From positions 4,154,001 to 4,218,000 of the forward strand of contig AP025685.1 of the NCBI GenBank assembly GCA_022846635.1: 64,000 nucleotides of DNA, given 5' to 3'. The DNA is from Salmonella enterica subsp. enterica serovar Choleraesuis. GTDB taxonomy: Bacteria > Pseudomonadota > Gammaproteobacteria > Enterobacterales > Enterobacteriaceae. The position numbers were made by a program, and so were the translations under genes. Below the pieces are notes generated by a model. That model did no database searches and had not been told where the DNA came from. It saw only the letters and a list, made by a program, of their open reading frames with translations. This document shows, in pieces, positions 7,833-14,768 of the stretch (the stretch's first letter is position 1; each line of letters begins with the position of its first letter).

Positions 7833-8213
7833 TTACGCGGCAATCAGGCTTATCAATGTAAACCCGGCGAAAACCGCCAGCAGGGAGCCGAGAACGTGAA
7901 CCAGTATCGAAATCAGCGCCCAGTGCCAGTTGCCGCCCTGTAACATCACTAAAATTTCCGATGAGAAAGTAGAAAAGGTCGACAGGCCACCGCATACCCC
8001 GGTAGTGATAAACAGCCGCCATACCGGATCTATCTGCGGCTGGCGCATAAACCAGCTTAACGCCATCCCGATGATGAACCCCGCTACAACGTTGGCGGTT
8101 AAAGTGCCTGGCGGAAGGGAGGGAAACAACGCATTAAGGCGGTTGGAGATCCCCCAGCGCAGCGCGCTGCCTATCCCGCCACCGATCATCACTGCAAATA
8201 ATGATTTCAACAT
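7833..8213 (-). CDS. crcB: Fluoride ion channel/exporter CrcB (Fluc)
   Basis: 126 residues with four predicted membrane helices, the standard size for a single-gene homodimeric Fluc channel in the inner membrane. Family motifs are GGGIGSALRWGISNRL near residue 11, TANVVAGFIIG near 39 (the conserved Asn), and TGVCGGLSTFSTFSSE near 72 (the Phe-box and central Na-site region). It lets fluoride leave the cytoplasm. It is the first gene of the fluoride locus and has its own riboswitch about 200 bases upstream. A second riboswitch separates it from ppaC, so the two transcription units may be controlled independently. Confidence 0.95.
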   Translation of the reverse strand: MLKSLFAVMIGGGIGSALRWGISNRLNALFPSLPPGTLTANVVAGFIIGMALSWFMRQPQIDPVWRLFITTGVCGGLSTFSTFSSEILVMLQGGNWHWALISILVHVLGSLLAVFAGFTLISLIAA

Positions 8214-8409
8214 ACTCAGTTCTCAGCCAGCGAATCAGACTCCAGCATAAGCCGATAGTCTGCCGTTAGTCATTATCGGTCCTGCACCGCTGGCACCAGG
8301 AAGATGCGGATAATGCGCCGCTCTCAGCCAGATACCGTGGTCAGGACAAAATCACAAAGGAGGCAGGTGGACAATCGGCCCGACGCACGAACCCTTTGTG
8401 TCCGTAAGC

Positions 8410-8463
8410 CAGGCGTCATTAGCTGGAATACCAGCGGTTGGGTCAGGTGGAACGCCATCACCT
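8410..8463 (-). ncRNA. Fluoride (crcB-motif) riboswitch in front of crcB
   Basis: Read on the minus strand from 8463: AGGTGATGGCGTTCCACCT (stem AGGTG/CACCT), AACCGC, a stem GCTGG/CCAGC closed by TATT, then TAATGACGCC. The terminal ACGCC (8416-8412) is perfectly complementary to GGCGT in the first loop, the expected pseudoknot. Downstream, CACAAAGG (8400-8393) and CCTTTGTG (8360-8353) can form a long-loop stem followed by ATTTTG, a possible but weak terminator. The distance to crcB is about 200 bases. Confidence 0.93.
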
Positions 8464-9429
8464 GCGCGGTTAGTGTAGCGCGTCATCTGACTCACGACAA
8501 TTTGGCCACTATCGCGATGGCTTTAAGATACCGCGAGAGACCCAAGCCTCAGTATGCTGCGAAAGTTGTTCCAGGCTATTTAATTCCTGCCGCCGAAATT
8601 TAACCAAAGGAGAAATATCTTATATTGTGAGATCGAAATACCTATTTTCTTCCTTTATTTAATCTAATAATTCATAACATTCTCTTAAAGAGAGTACAAA
8701 TAAACCACTTTTCATATTTATTTTAAATCTTAAAAAAATCTTATGGCTTTTATTATGAAGAATAATCCCATTAAGACTTAAATTTTCCGTTGAATATCAT
8801 TTCTCGCTCAAAAAACGCTCTTGTCATATTTATCCCTTCCTTTGACTTTATAGATTAATATTAATTTAACAAGATTACGCGTGATCAATATCTCATTTCA
8901 TTCTATTTTTGAGATATAAAACCAAAGTAATAATCATCGAAATATAAAAAGAGCAAAAAATAAACTACACATAACCACATGATTTTAATTGAATAAATAA
9001 TTACAGACAGATCCAGATCACTTATTTACCGGTGCCACACACATAATAAAAAACAATAAATTAATAAAAATAAAACATTTAACTTTAAGTTAATTATATC
9101 CCAACAATATTAGATTTTAATTACTTAACCATCACTCAAATAATAATTTTGCGCGTAACTAACAAGTTATCTGAGATAAATAAAAAGCGTGACTCAACTC
9201 TATTTTTAAGCACGAAAAATCAAAATCAATGAACTAATTATTGAATGCAATAAACTCCTCGGTATTATTCAACTCATCGATATCATTCTTCCTTCTGATG
9301 CTACTGTTCCTTCTACGATATCGCTAAGAGTCAACAATGAGAGCCATGCTTTTGGATTGTTCATTCCGGTGAAAAAACAAGCGGAATGTTTTTTCCGGAA
9401 GATATTCCGAGAATAAAAGGAAAGGAAAA
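8464..9429. other. Long non-coding region upstream of the porin gene, mostly AT-rich
   Basis: From about 8620 to 9360 the sequence is roughly three quarters A+T by eye, in contrast to the GC-rich neighbours, and carries no credible gene. Runs such as ATAATAAAAAACAATAAATT suggest an H-NS-type curved region controlling the porin. The first part (8464-8600) must hold the promoter of the crcB riboswitch transcript on the minus strand; TTGTCG/TAGCCA-like elements are too weak to assign. Confidence 0.6.
9362..9409 (+). promoter_or_regulatory. Competing hairpins in the porin leader
   Basis: CATTCCG (9362-9368) and CGGAATG (9382-9388) form a stem followed by six T (9389-9394), which looks like an intrinsic terminator only about 35 bases before the porin ATG. 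The overlapping pair CCGG..AAAAAAC (9366-9378) with GTTTTTTCCGG (9388-9398) forms a longer alternative stem that takes up the T tract. A small third stem is CGGAA/TTCCG (9396-9409). The first two cannot form together. Confidence 0.5.
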
Positions 9430-10503
9430 ATGAAATATAATAAAATTGCAGCGATCATTTCTACCTTAATGTTGGCGAGCACAGCAGCTCACGCAGCAGA
9501 AATTTACAACAAAGACGGCAACAAGCTGGATTTGTACGGCAAAGTAACCGGTCTGCACTACTTCTCTGACGACAAAGGTTCAGACGGCGACAAAACCTAC
9601 GTGCGTATGGGTTTCAAAGGCGAAACTCAGATCAACGACCTGATGACCGGTTATGGCCAGTGGGAATATGAATTCTCCGGCAACAAAACTGAAGACCAGG
9701 GCACTACCGGCAGCAAAACGCGTGTTGCCTTCGCCGGCCTGAAATTCAATGAATACGGTTCTTTCGACTATGGTCGTAACTACGGCGTAGCCTACGACAT
9801 CGGTGCATGGACCGATATGCTGCCAGAATTTGGCGGCGACACCTGGACTCAGACCGACGTATTCATGACCGGTCGTACCAGCGGCGTTGCGACTTATCGT
9901 AACAACAACTTCTTTGGTCTGGTTGACGGTCTGAACTTTGCTCTGCAGTACCAGGGTAAAAATGAAAACCGCGACGTGAACAAACAGAATGGCGACGGCT
10001 ACGGCATATCCGCCAACTATAACTACGAAGGTTTTGGTATCGGTGGTTCTTATACCACTGCTGACCGTACCGATGAGCAGACTAGCCAGACTACCGCTCA
10101 CGGTGACAAAGCCGATACATGGAACGTGGGTCTGAAATACGACGCTAACAACATCTACCTGGCGGCGGTATATGCAGAAACCCGCAATATGACCAACTAT
10201 GGCAATCAGTCTACTAATATTGCCGATAAAACTCAGAACTACGAGCTGGTTGCCCAGTATCAGTTCGACAACGGTCTGCGTCCTTCCGTGTCTTACCTGA
10301 AATCTCGCGGTAAAGATCTGAACGGCTACGGCGACCAGGATCTGGTTGAGTACGTAGAAGTTGGTGCTTCTTACTACTTCAACAAAAACATGGCCACCTA
10401 CGTGGACTACAAAATTAACCTGATCGACGACAACAGCTTTACCAAATCAAATGGCATCGCTACCGACAACATCGTCGCCGTTGGCCTGACTTACCAGTTC
10501 TAA
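9430..10503 (+). CDS. General trimeric porin of the OmpC/OmpF/PhoE family
   Basis: 357-residue precursor of an outer-membrane beta-barrel that lets small hydrophilic solutes pass. The signal peptide is [22 protein letters not shown] with cleavage before AEIYN. The mature start [17 protein letters not shown], the eyelet loop L3 signature [10 protein letters not shown] near residue 135, the GVATYRN segment and the C-terminal VAVGLTYQF ending in Phe are all classical. It is closest in pattern to OmpC-like porins, but loop regions are too variable for a certain name. A good ribosome-binding site (AAAGGAAAGG) precedes the ATG, and a long AT-rich leader region lies upstream. Confidence 0.92.
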   Translation: MKYNKIAAIISTLMLASTAAHAAEIYNKDGNKLDLYGKVTGLHYFSDDKGSDGDKTYVRMGFKGETQINDLMTGYGQWEYEFSGNKTEDQGTTGSKTRVAFAGLKFNEYGSFDYGRNYGVAYDIGAWTDMLPEFGGDTWTQTDVFMTGRTSGVATYRNNNFFGLVDGLNFALQYQGKNENRDVNKQNGDGYGISANYNYEGFGIGGSYTTADRTDEQTSQTTAHGDKADTWNVGLKYDANNIYLAAVYAETRNMTNYGNQSTNIADKTQNYELVAQYQFDNGLRPSVSYLKSRGKDLNGYGDQDLVEYVEVGASYYFNKNMATYVDYKINLIDDNSFTKSNGIATDNIVAVGLTYQF

Positions 10504-10549
10504 TAATAGCGGGGGATACCCCCGCAACCCTCTACTTTGTGCCTTTTAT

Positions 10550-10577
10550 GGTGATGCGAAAGCATCACCTTTTTTTT
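10550..10577 (+). terminator. Porin terminator
   Basis: GGTGATGC (10550-10557) and GCATCACC pair around GAAA and are followed by eight T. A smaller GC hairpin GCGGGGGATACCCCCGC lies just before it. Confidence 0.9.
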
Positions 10578-10631
10578 AATCTGAACTCGACACGACATTG
10601 CACCATCATAAATCCGGACATTATCTGGCGC

Positions 10632-10674
10632 TGAAAACGACACCGGCCCGGTGCGCAGGCAGCCGGGCCGGTGT
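10632..10674 (-). terminator. Ecotin terminator
   Basis: A perfect 12-base-pair stem, ACACCGGCCCGG (10640-10651) with CCGGGCCGGTGT (10663-10674). On the minus strand it is followed by CGTTTTC, directly after the eco stop codon. Confidence 0.75.
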
Positions 10675-10689
10675 AAAAAGTGCAGTGTA

Positions 10690-11184
10690 TTACTGCTGGG
10701 CAGCCACGTGATATTCAGGTGCGGCGTGCCAGATGCGGTAACGTACTTCCACATCTTTCGGCGTGTAAACCACGATTGGCAGCTTGCTGTTATAACGCAG
10801 AAGCTGAGTTGCAGCCGGGATGGTGACAAATGCCTGTTTTTTCTCTTTGTTCAGGCAGGCCATCATAGTGGATGCGGCCTGGCCTACATCACTCAGCTGG
10901 TAGTAATCATAACCCCAGCCCTGCAACGTTTTTTGCTCCAGCTTACCGCCCAGCATGTGGCGATTGCAGTCGACTTCCATCGTTTTACCCATGGTAACTT
11001 CGACCTTGATGTCATTTTCGTTATCGACTTTCGGCAGGAAGATAGCGTGGCGCACCTGTCCCTGCTCTGCCGCCGGGTATGGCGCAACATCCTTCAGGGA
11101 AGGGGTTTTAGCGCTATCTGCAGCCAGCGCGGATGCACTGCATAAAGCCAGCATAATGGCCGCGGCTCCAAGAGTCTTTTTCAT
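10690..11184 (-). CDS. eco: Ecotin, periplasmic serine-protease inhibitor
   Basis: 164-residue precursor with a signal peptide ending ASALA before ADSAK. Ecotin is a dimeric periplasmic inhibitor of trypsin-fold serine proteases such as trypsin, chymotrypsin and neutrophil elastase. Conserved features are [26 protein letters not shown], the reactive loop STMMAC with the P1 methionine as in E. coli, the disulfide cysteines in EVDCN and MMACL, and the C-terminal [24 protein letters not shown] dimerisation arm. It is a single gene with its own terminator, convergent with the porin. The C-terminal tail [12 protein letters not shown] differs from E. coli. Confidence 0.95.
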   Translation of the reverse strand: MKKTLGAAAIMLALCSASALAADSAKTPSLKDVAPYPAAEQGQVRHAIFLPKVDNENDIKVEVTMGKTMEVDCNRHMLGGKLEQKTLQGWGYDYYQLSDVGQAASTMMACLNKEKKQAFVTIPAATQLLRYNSKLPIVVYTPKDVEVRYRIWHAAPEYHVAAQQ

Positions 11185-11430
11185 TGAAATCTTCCTTATT
11201 CACTAATACCGGCGCTAGTCGCCAGCTTGCAACATTGTAGAAAAAACCCTACAAACAGTCATCCGCATGCAAAATTGTCGGATTCCTCCTGGCGTAAGCC
11301 CCAGCCTCCAGTTGCCGTGCAGCCGTCAGGGAAAGTTAACGGTGATGAAAATAACGCCAGTTATTTGACCGGGGTTTAACCTGCTCCGGCTCCAATAGTC
11401 TGATGGCCCACTTAACCAGAAAAGCTGCCG

Positions 11431-11961
11431 ATGCCCCTGCAAGATATTCTCAATACGCTGATAGATCTAATTAACGCGCATCCCCATTTAGCGCTGGCGC
11501 TGGTTTTTGCTCTGAGTTTTGGCGAGTCGCTGGCGTTTATTTCGTTGCTGCTGCCCGCCACTCTGATATTGCTGGGGCTGGGTGCCGTGCTGGCTCAGAC
11601 CGGTCTGGGGTTTCCGCTACTCTGGGCGGCGGCAACCCTGGGAGCATTTTGCGGTGACTGGCTGTCGTGGTGGATTGGCTTTCACTACCGTCGGCGGGTA
11701 CGCCACTGGTGGCCATTTACCCGCAGCCCGCGCCTGCTGGTACGCGGACATGCGTTTTTTATTCGCTATGGAACTGCCGGAGTATTTTTGGGCCGTTTCT
11801 TTGGCCCGCTGCGGGCGGTGGTGCCACTGGTTGCCGGGATCTGCACCATGCAGCTGTGGCGTTTTCAGCTGGCAAATCTCGCCTCCGCCGCTATCTGGGC
11901 CTTCGCCATGCTGGCTCCCGGCCTGCTGGGGCTGCCGTGGCTCAGTCAATGGTTTAGCTAA
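11431..11961 (+). CDS. DedA-family inner-membrane protein (VTT domain)
   Basis: 176 residues, hydrophobic, with about four to five membrane segments. DedA/VTT proteins act in lipid carrier recycling, envelope integrity and membrane-potential maintenance. Visible family features are the FGESLAFISLLLPATLIL segment near residue 31 (the re-entrant loop with Glu), GAFCGDWLSWWIGFHYR near 74, and FLGRFFGPLRAVVPLVAGICTM near 120 (the conserved Arg and Pro pair). I cannot match it to a specific E. coli member. It is a single gene ending 26 bases before a strong hairpin. Confidence 0.82.
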   Translation: MPLQDILNTLIDLINAHPHLALALVFALSFGESLAFISLLLPATLILLGLGAVLAQTGLGFPLLWAAATLGAFCGDWLSWWIGFHYRRRVRHWWPFTRSPRLLVRGHAFFIRYGTAGVFLGRFFGPLRAVVPLVAGICTMQLWRFQLANLASAAIWAFAMLAPGLLGLPWLSQWFS

Positions 11962-11987
11962 GGGCAGAGAGGATACGCAGATAAAAC

Positions 11988-12010
11988 AGAGCCCGGCAAA
12001 GCCGGGCTCT
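11988..12010. terminator. Hairpin copy A after the DedA-family gene
   Basis: AGAGCCCGGC, AAA, GCCGGGCTCT is a perfect 10-base-pair palindrome with a three-base loop, followed by AATTGC. Its core occurs again at 12128-12149. It probably ends the DedA-family transcript, though the T tract is missing. Confidence 0.6.
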
Positions 12011-12072
12011 AATTGCAGAACCATAAGGGAAAAGCGTGGATTTTCCTCATGGCGATCTACGGGCGAAAATCA

Positions 12073-12100
12073 ATAAACTGATTTTCCAGTTTATCTTTTT
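12073..12100 (+). terminator. Terminator-like hairpin between the two GC-rich hairpins
   Basis: ATAAACTG (12073-12080) pairs with CAGTTTAT (12087-12094) and is followed by CTTTTT. This is a proper plus-strand intrinsic terminator, although no gene end lies directly before it. It could back up the DedA-family terminator or end a short RNA. Confidence 0.6.
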
Positions 12101-12127
12101 AGAACAAGCATAAGTTCAAAACAAACA

Positions 12128-12149
12128 AAGCCCGGCAAAGCCGGGCTCT
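12128..12149. terminator. Hairpin copy B, downstream of the pirin gene
   Basis: AAAGCCCGGCAAAGCCGGGCTCT repeats hairpin copy A with a single base change at the outer edge. On the minus strand it lies 17 bases after the pirin stop and is followed by TTTGTTTG, so it is a good terminator for that gene. Confidence 0.7.
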
Positions 12150-12166
12150 GTGTATGATGCCGTGAA

Positions 12167-12916
12167 TTACTGCTCTTCCGGCCACTCGGCCATTTCGATA
12201 ATGATGAAATGCGAGTGTTTATCCTGGGCTTTAAATTTCAGGGTTGCAGGGCCCGTGATTTCCAGCGAGTCACGCTCATTAAGCGTAACCAACCCATCAA
12301 CCTGCACGCTGTCTTCGATGCTGTTGATATACGCCTGACGGCCTTCTTTCAGCTCAAAAGTGACTTCAGCATCAGAATTGGTCAGTTCGCTGACGTACAT
12401 ATTCACATCCTGATTCAGATGCAGCGGCGCATCGTCGTCGTTTTGCAGGCTGCCTACAATATGTGCCAGCTTGTTTTCACGATCCTGCTCGGTAAATTTA
12501 TGGTGCTCATAACGCACTTCCAGGCCCTGTTTTGGCGGCAGGATCCAGATTTGCAGGAAGCGACACCACTCATCATGGTTATTCAGCTCAGAGTGCCATA
12601 CGCCAGTACCGGCCGTGACGGTCTGTACGTTACCTCGCCCCAGCACTTCTTCTACCTGGGTGGCGCTATCCCAGTGAGTCAGATTGCCTTTGACGACGTA
12701 GCTGACAATTTCCATATCGCGATGTGGATGTTTGTCGAAACCACTGTGCGGCTTCACGTCATCATCGTTTACCACCCGCAGTACGCCATAATGCATATTT
12801 TCCGGGTCGTAATAGTTGGCAAACGAGAAGTGGAAGTAAGTATTTGCCGGATGGTAATCGCTGGCCGGCAGATAGTGCAGCAGTTCCGCGCCTTTTTTAC
12901 GATAATGTGTAGCCAT
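12167..12916 (-). CDS. Pirin-family bicupin protein
   Basis: 249 residues with two cupin domains, related to E. coli YhhW/YhaK. Members bind iron in the N-terminal cupin; some show quercetin dioxygenase activity. The metal ligands appear in DKHPHRDMEI (two His) and GTGVWHSELN (His and Glu), and the family start FSFANYYDPENMHYGVLRVVNDD is clear. The C-terminal half is the degenerate second cupin. A LysR-type regulator is divergently transcribed from 100 bases away, so the pair is probably a regulator and its target. The natural substrate cannot be read from sequence. Confidence 0.88.
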   Translation of the reverse strand: MATHYRKKGAELLHYLPASDYHPANTYFHFSFANYYDPENMHYGVLRVVNDDDVKPHSGFDKHPHRDMEIVSYVVKGNLTHWDSATQVEEVLGRGNVQTVTAGTGVWHSELNNHDEWCRFLQIWILPPKQGLEVRYEHHKFTEQDRENKLAHIVGSLQNDDDAPLHLNQDVNMYVSELTNSDAEVTFELKEGRQAYINSIEDSVQVDGLVTLNERDSLEITGPATLKFKAQDKHSHFIIIEMAEWPEEQ

Positions 12917-13015
12917 GGTGTTCAGTCCTCGGTAATCAATTCATCTAATGCGCTCATCATAGGCGTGACGACCGGGGGGATAAATCGGGCCGGAGGTAAG
13001 ACTCCGTTACGCAAA

Positions 13016-13915
13016 ATGAAAGAATACGACTTAACGTCCCTGCGCAGTTTCGTTGCCGTAGTAGACAGCGGCAGTTTCTATAACGCTGCGGTACAGCTTG
13101 ATACCAGCAGCGCGGCCATTAGCCGCCGGGTATCGGCACTGGAAGCGGCGCTTGGGGTGAAGCTACTTAACCGCACGACCCGCCAGTTAGATCTCACGCC
13201 CGCCGGGCAGCAGTTCTATCAGGATGTGACCGGGATTCTGGCCACGCTGGAGCAGGCGGAGGAGCGGCTTAACTGCATTCAGGAAACCTATAGCGGCGTC
13301 ATTCGGCTCGGCGCTCCGCTGAGTTTTGGCATAAAAAAGCTCGCCCCTTTGCTACCGGCATTTATGAAACAGTACCCGCAGGTGACTGTCTCATTGCAAC
13401 TGGAAGACCGGGTCAGCGACCTGCTCAACGATGGCATCGATTTATCGCTGCGTATCGGCAACCTGAGTGATTCAACCCTGGTCAGCTCGCGCATTGCCAT
13501 GATGCCGCGCCTCTATTGCGCCTCGCCGGAGTATCTTAAAACACACGGCACGCCCGATACGCCCGAATCGCTGGCCCATCACCATTGCCTGCACTACTCC
13601 CTTCTATCTACCCGCGATGAGTGGGGCTTTGTTGATGGCGGACTAAACCCTGATGTGCGGGTACCTCTGGCCGCCAATAACGGCGATGTGCTGCGCGAAG
13701 CGGCAATCCAGGGGATGGGGATAGCAATGCTGCCGTGGTATATCGTGGAGGAGGCGCTACACGGTGGCGCTCTGGTGCCGGTGCTGACTCAATACGCCCC
13801 GCCGCCGCTGCCGCTGTCGATTGTCCGGCCATCGCGCCAGTTCACGCCGGTACGGGTCACAGCGCTGATGGATTACCTGCGCCAGGCGCTGGCCAGCGTC
13901 GGCAGCCCGCTGTAA
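13016..13915 (+). CDS. LysR-family regulator divergent from the pirin gene
   Basis: 299 residues. The N-terminal winged helix-turn-helix covers about residues 4-63 (LTSLRSFVAVVDSGSFYNAAVQLDTSSAAISRRVSALE), and the effector-binding domain follows (SGVIRLGAPLSFG from about 90, typical of the CrgA/YhaJ-like subgroup). A much longer open frame extends 5' over the pirin gene, but MKEYDLTSLRSF is the family start and AGGTAAG lies upstream. Divergent placement suggests it regulates the pirin gene and itself. The effector is unknown. Confidence 0.88.
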   Translation: MKEYDLTSLRSFVAVVDSGSFYNAAVQLDTSSAAISRRVSALEAALGVKLLNRTTRQLDLTPAGQQFYQDVTGILATLEQAEERLNCIQETYSGVIRLGAPLSFGIKKLAPLLPAFMKQYPQVTVSLQLEDRVSDLLNDGIDLSLRIGNLSDSTLVSSRIAMMPRLYCASPEYLKTHGTPDTPESLAHHHCLHYSLLSTRDEWGFVDGGLNPDVRVPLAANNGDVLREAAIQGMGIAMLPWYIVEEALHGGALVPVLTQYAPPPLPLSIVRPSRQFTPVRVTALMDYLRQALASVGSPL

Positions 13916-13917
13916 TA

Positions 13918-13974
13918 AAAAACCCCATATGGGGGTTAGCGCTTCTTATGCATAAGCCGGGCATCAGGCCCGGC
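13918..13974. terminator. Terminators between the LysR gene and bdhA
   Basis: AACCCCATATGGGGGTT lies immediately after the LysR stop, with A-rich sequence on the left. AGCCGGGC/GCCCGGCT (13955-13974) lies 13 bases beyond the bdhA stop. Neither has a long T tract, but the position between convergent genes supports termination. Confidence 0.55.
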
Positions 13975-13986
13975 TATTTAAATCAG

Positions 13987-14757
13987 TTATTGAGCAACCC
14001 AGCCTCCATCCATATTCCAGGCCGCGCCGCGCACCTGTGCACCGCCTTCACTGCATAAAAAGAGCGTCAGCTCGCCCAGCTGTTCTGGCGTCACGAACGC
14101 CATCGAAGGCTGCTTCTCCCCCAGCAGAGCATCACGCGCCTTATCCGGGTCTTCACCATCGGCGATACGTTTATCGATCTGTTGCTGAACCAGCGGCGTC
14201 AGCACCCAGCCGGGGCATAGCGCGTTACAGGTAATATTGGTCTGGGCGGTTTCCAGCGCCACAACTTTAGTCAGACCCACGATACCGTGCTTGGCCGCAA
14301 CATAAGCCGACTTCTGCTTAGATCCCACCAGCCCGTGCACCGACGCGATATTCACAATCCGCCCCCAGCCACGTTCCCGCATTCCCGGCAGCGCCAGGCG
14401 AATGGTGTGAAAAGCTGAACTAAGATTGATAGCCAGAATCGCATTCCATTTATCCACCGGGAATGACTCCACGGACGCTACATGCTGAATACCAGCGTTA
14501 TTGACCACAATATCGGCCCCGCCGTATTCACGCTGCACGTAATCCATCATCTCTTCAATCTGGGCAACATCGCTGAGGTCGGCACCGTGATAGCCCGGTT
14601 GCTCCCCATACTCCGCCACCTGCGCTTTAGCCTTATCCACATCGCCAAAGCCGTTGAGAATAACCCGCGCCCCGGAGCGCGCCAGCACGCAGGCGATCCC
14701 TAAACCAATCCCACTGGTAGAACCGGTCACCAGCGCCGTTTTACCTTTCAGATTCAT
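13987..14757 (-). CDS. bdhA: D-3-hydroxybutyrate dehydrogenase
   Basis: 256 residues, short-chain dehydrogenase. It oxidises D-3-hydroxybutyrate to acetoacetate with NAD. The nucleotide-binding TGSTSGIGLGIA motif is at residues 11-22, NNAGIQH near 85, and the catalytic triad Ser-Tyr-Lys in NIASVHGLVGSKQKSAYVAAKHG (Tyr near 153, Lys near 157). The CPGWVLTPLVQQQI segment and C-terminal GAAWNMDGGW are typical of bacterial 3-hydroxybutyrate dehydrogenases. It is the last gene of the six-gene ketone-body operon, 11 bases after the permease gene. The adjacent CoA-transferase and thiolase complete the route to acetyl-CoA. Confidence 0.9.
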   Translation of the reverse strand: MNLKGKTALVTGSTSGIGLGIACVLARSGARVILNGFGDVDKAKAQVAEYGEQPGYHGADLSDVAQIEEMMDYVQREYGGADIVVNNAGIQHVASVESFPVDKWNAILAINLSSAFHTIRLALPGMRERGWGRIVNIASVHGLVGSKQKSAYVAAKHGIVGLTKVVALETAQTNITCNALCPGWVLTPLVQQQIDKRIADGEDPDKARDALLGEKQPSMAFVTPEQLGELTLFLCSEGGAQVRGAAWNMDGGWVAQ

Positions 14758-14768
14758 AATGACTCCCT

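Noticed and set aside
8304-8603. 99-codon open frame in the porin upstream region
   Set aside because: Its first half is antisense to the crcB riboswitch and leader. The rest has no recognisable motif or ribosome-binding site. A gene remnant after 8480 cannot be excluded but is unsupported.
9362-9398. A MicF-like small RNA next to the porin
   Set aside because: The MicF sequence (for example its 5' GCTATCATCATTAACTTT) was not found. Only a terminator-like hairpin is present, so no RNA gene is claimed.
12209-13015. Long 5' extension of the LysR reading frame over the pirin gene
   Set aside because: The extension is antisense to the well-supported pirin gene, and the conserved LysR N-terminus begins at 13016.
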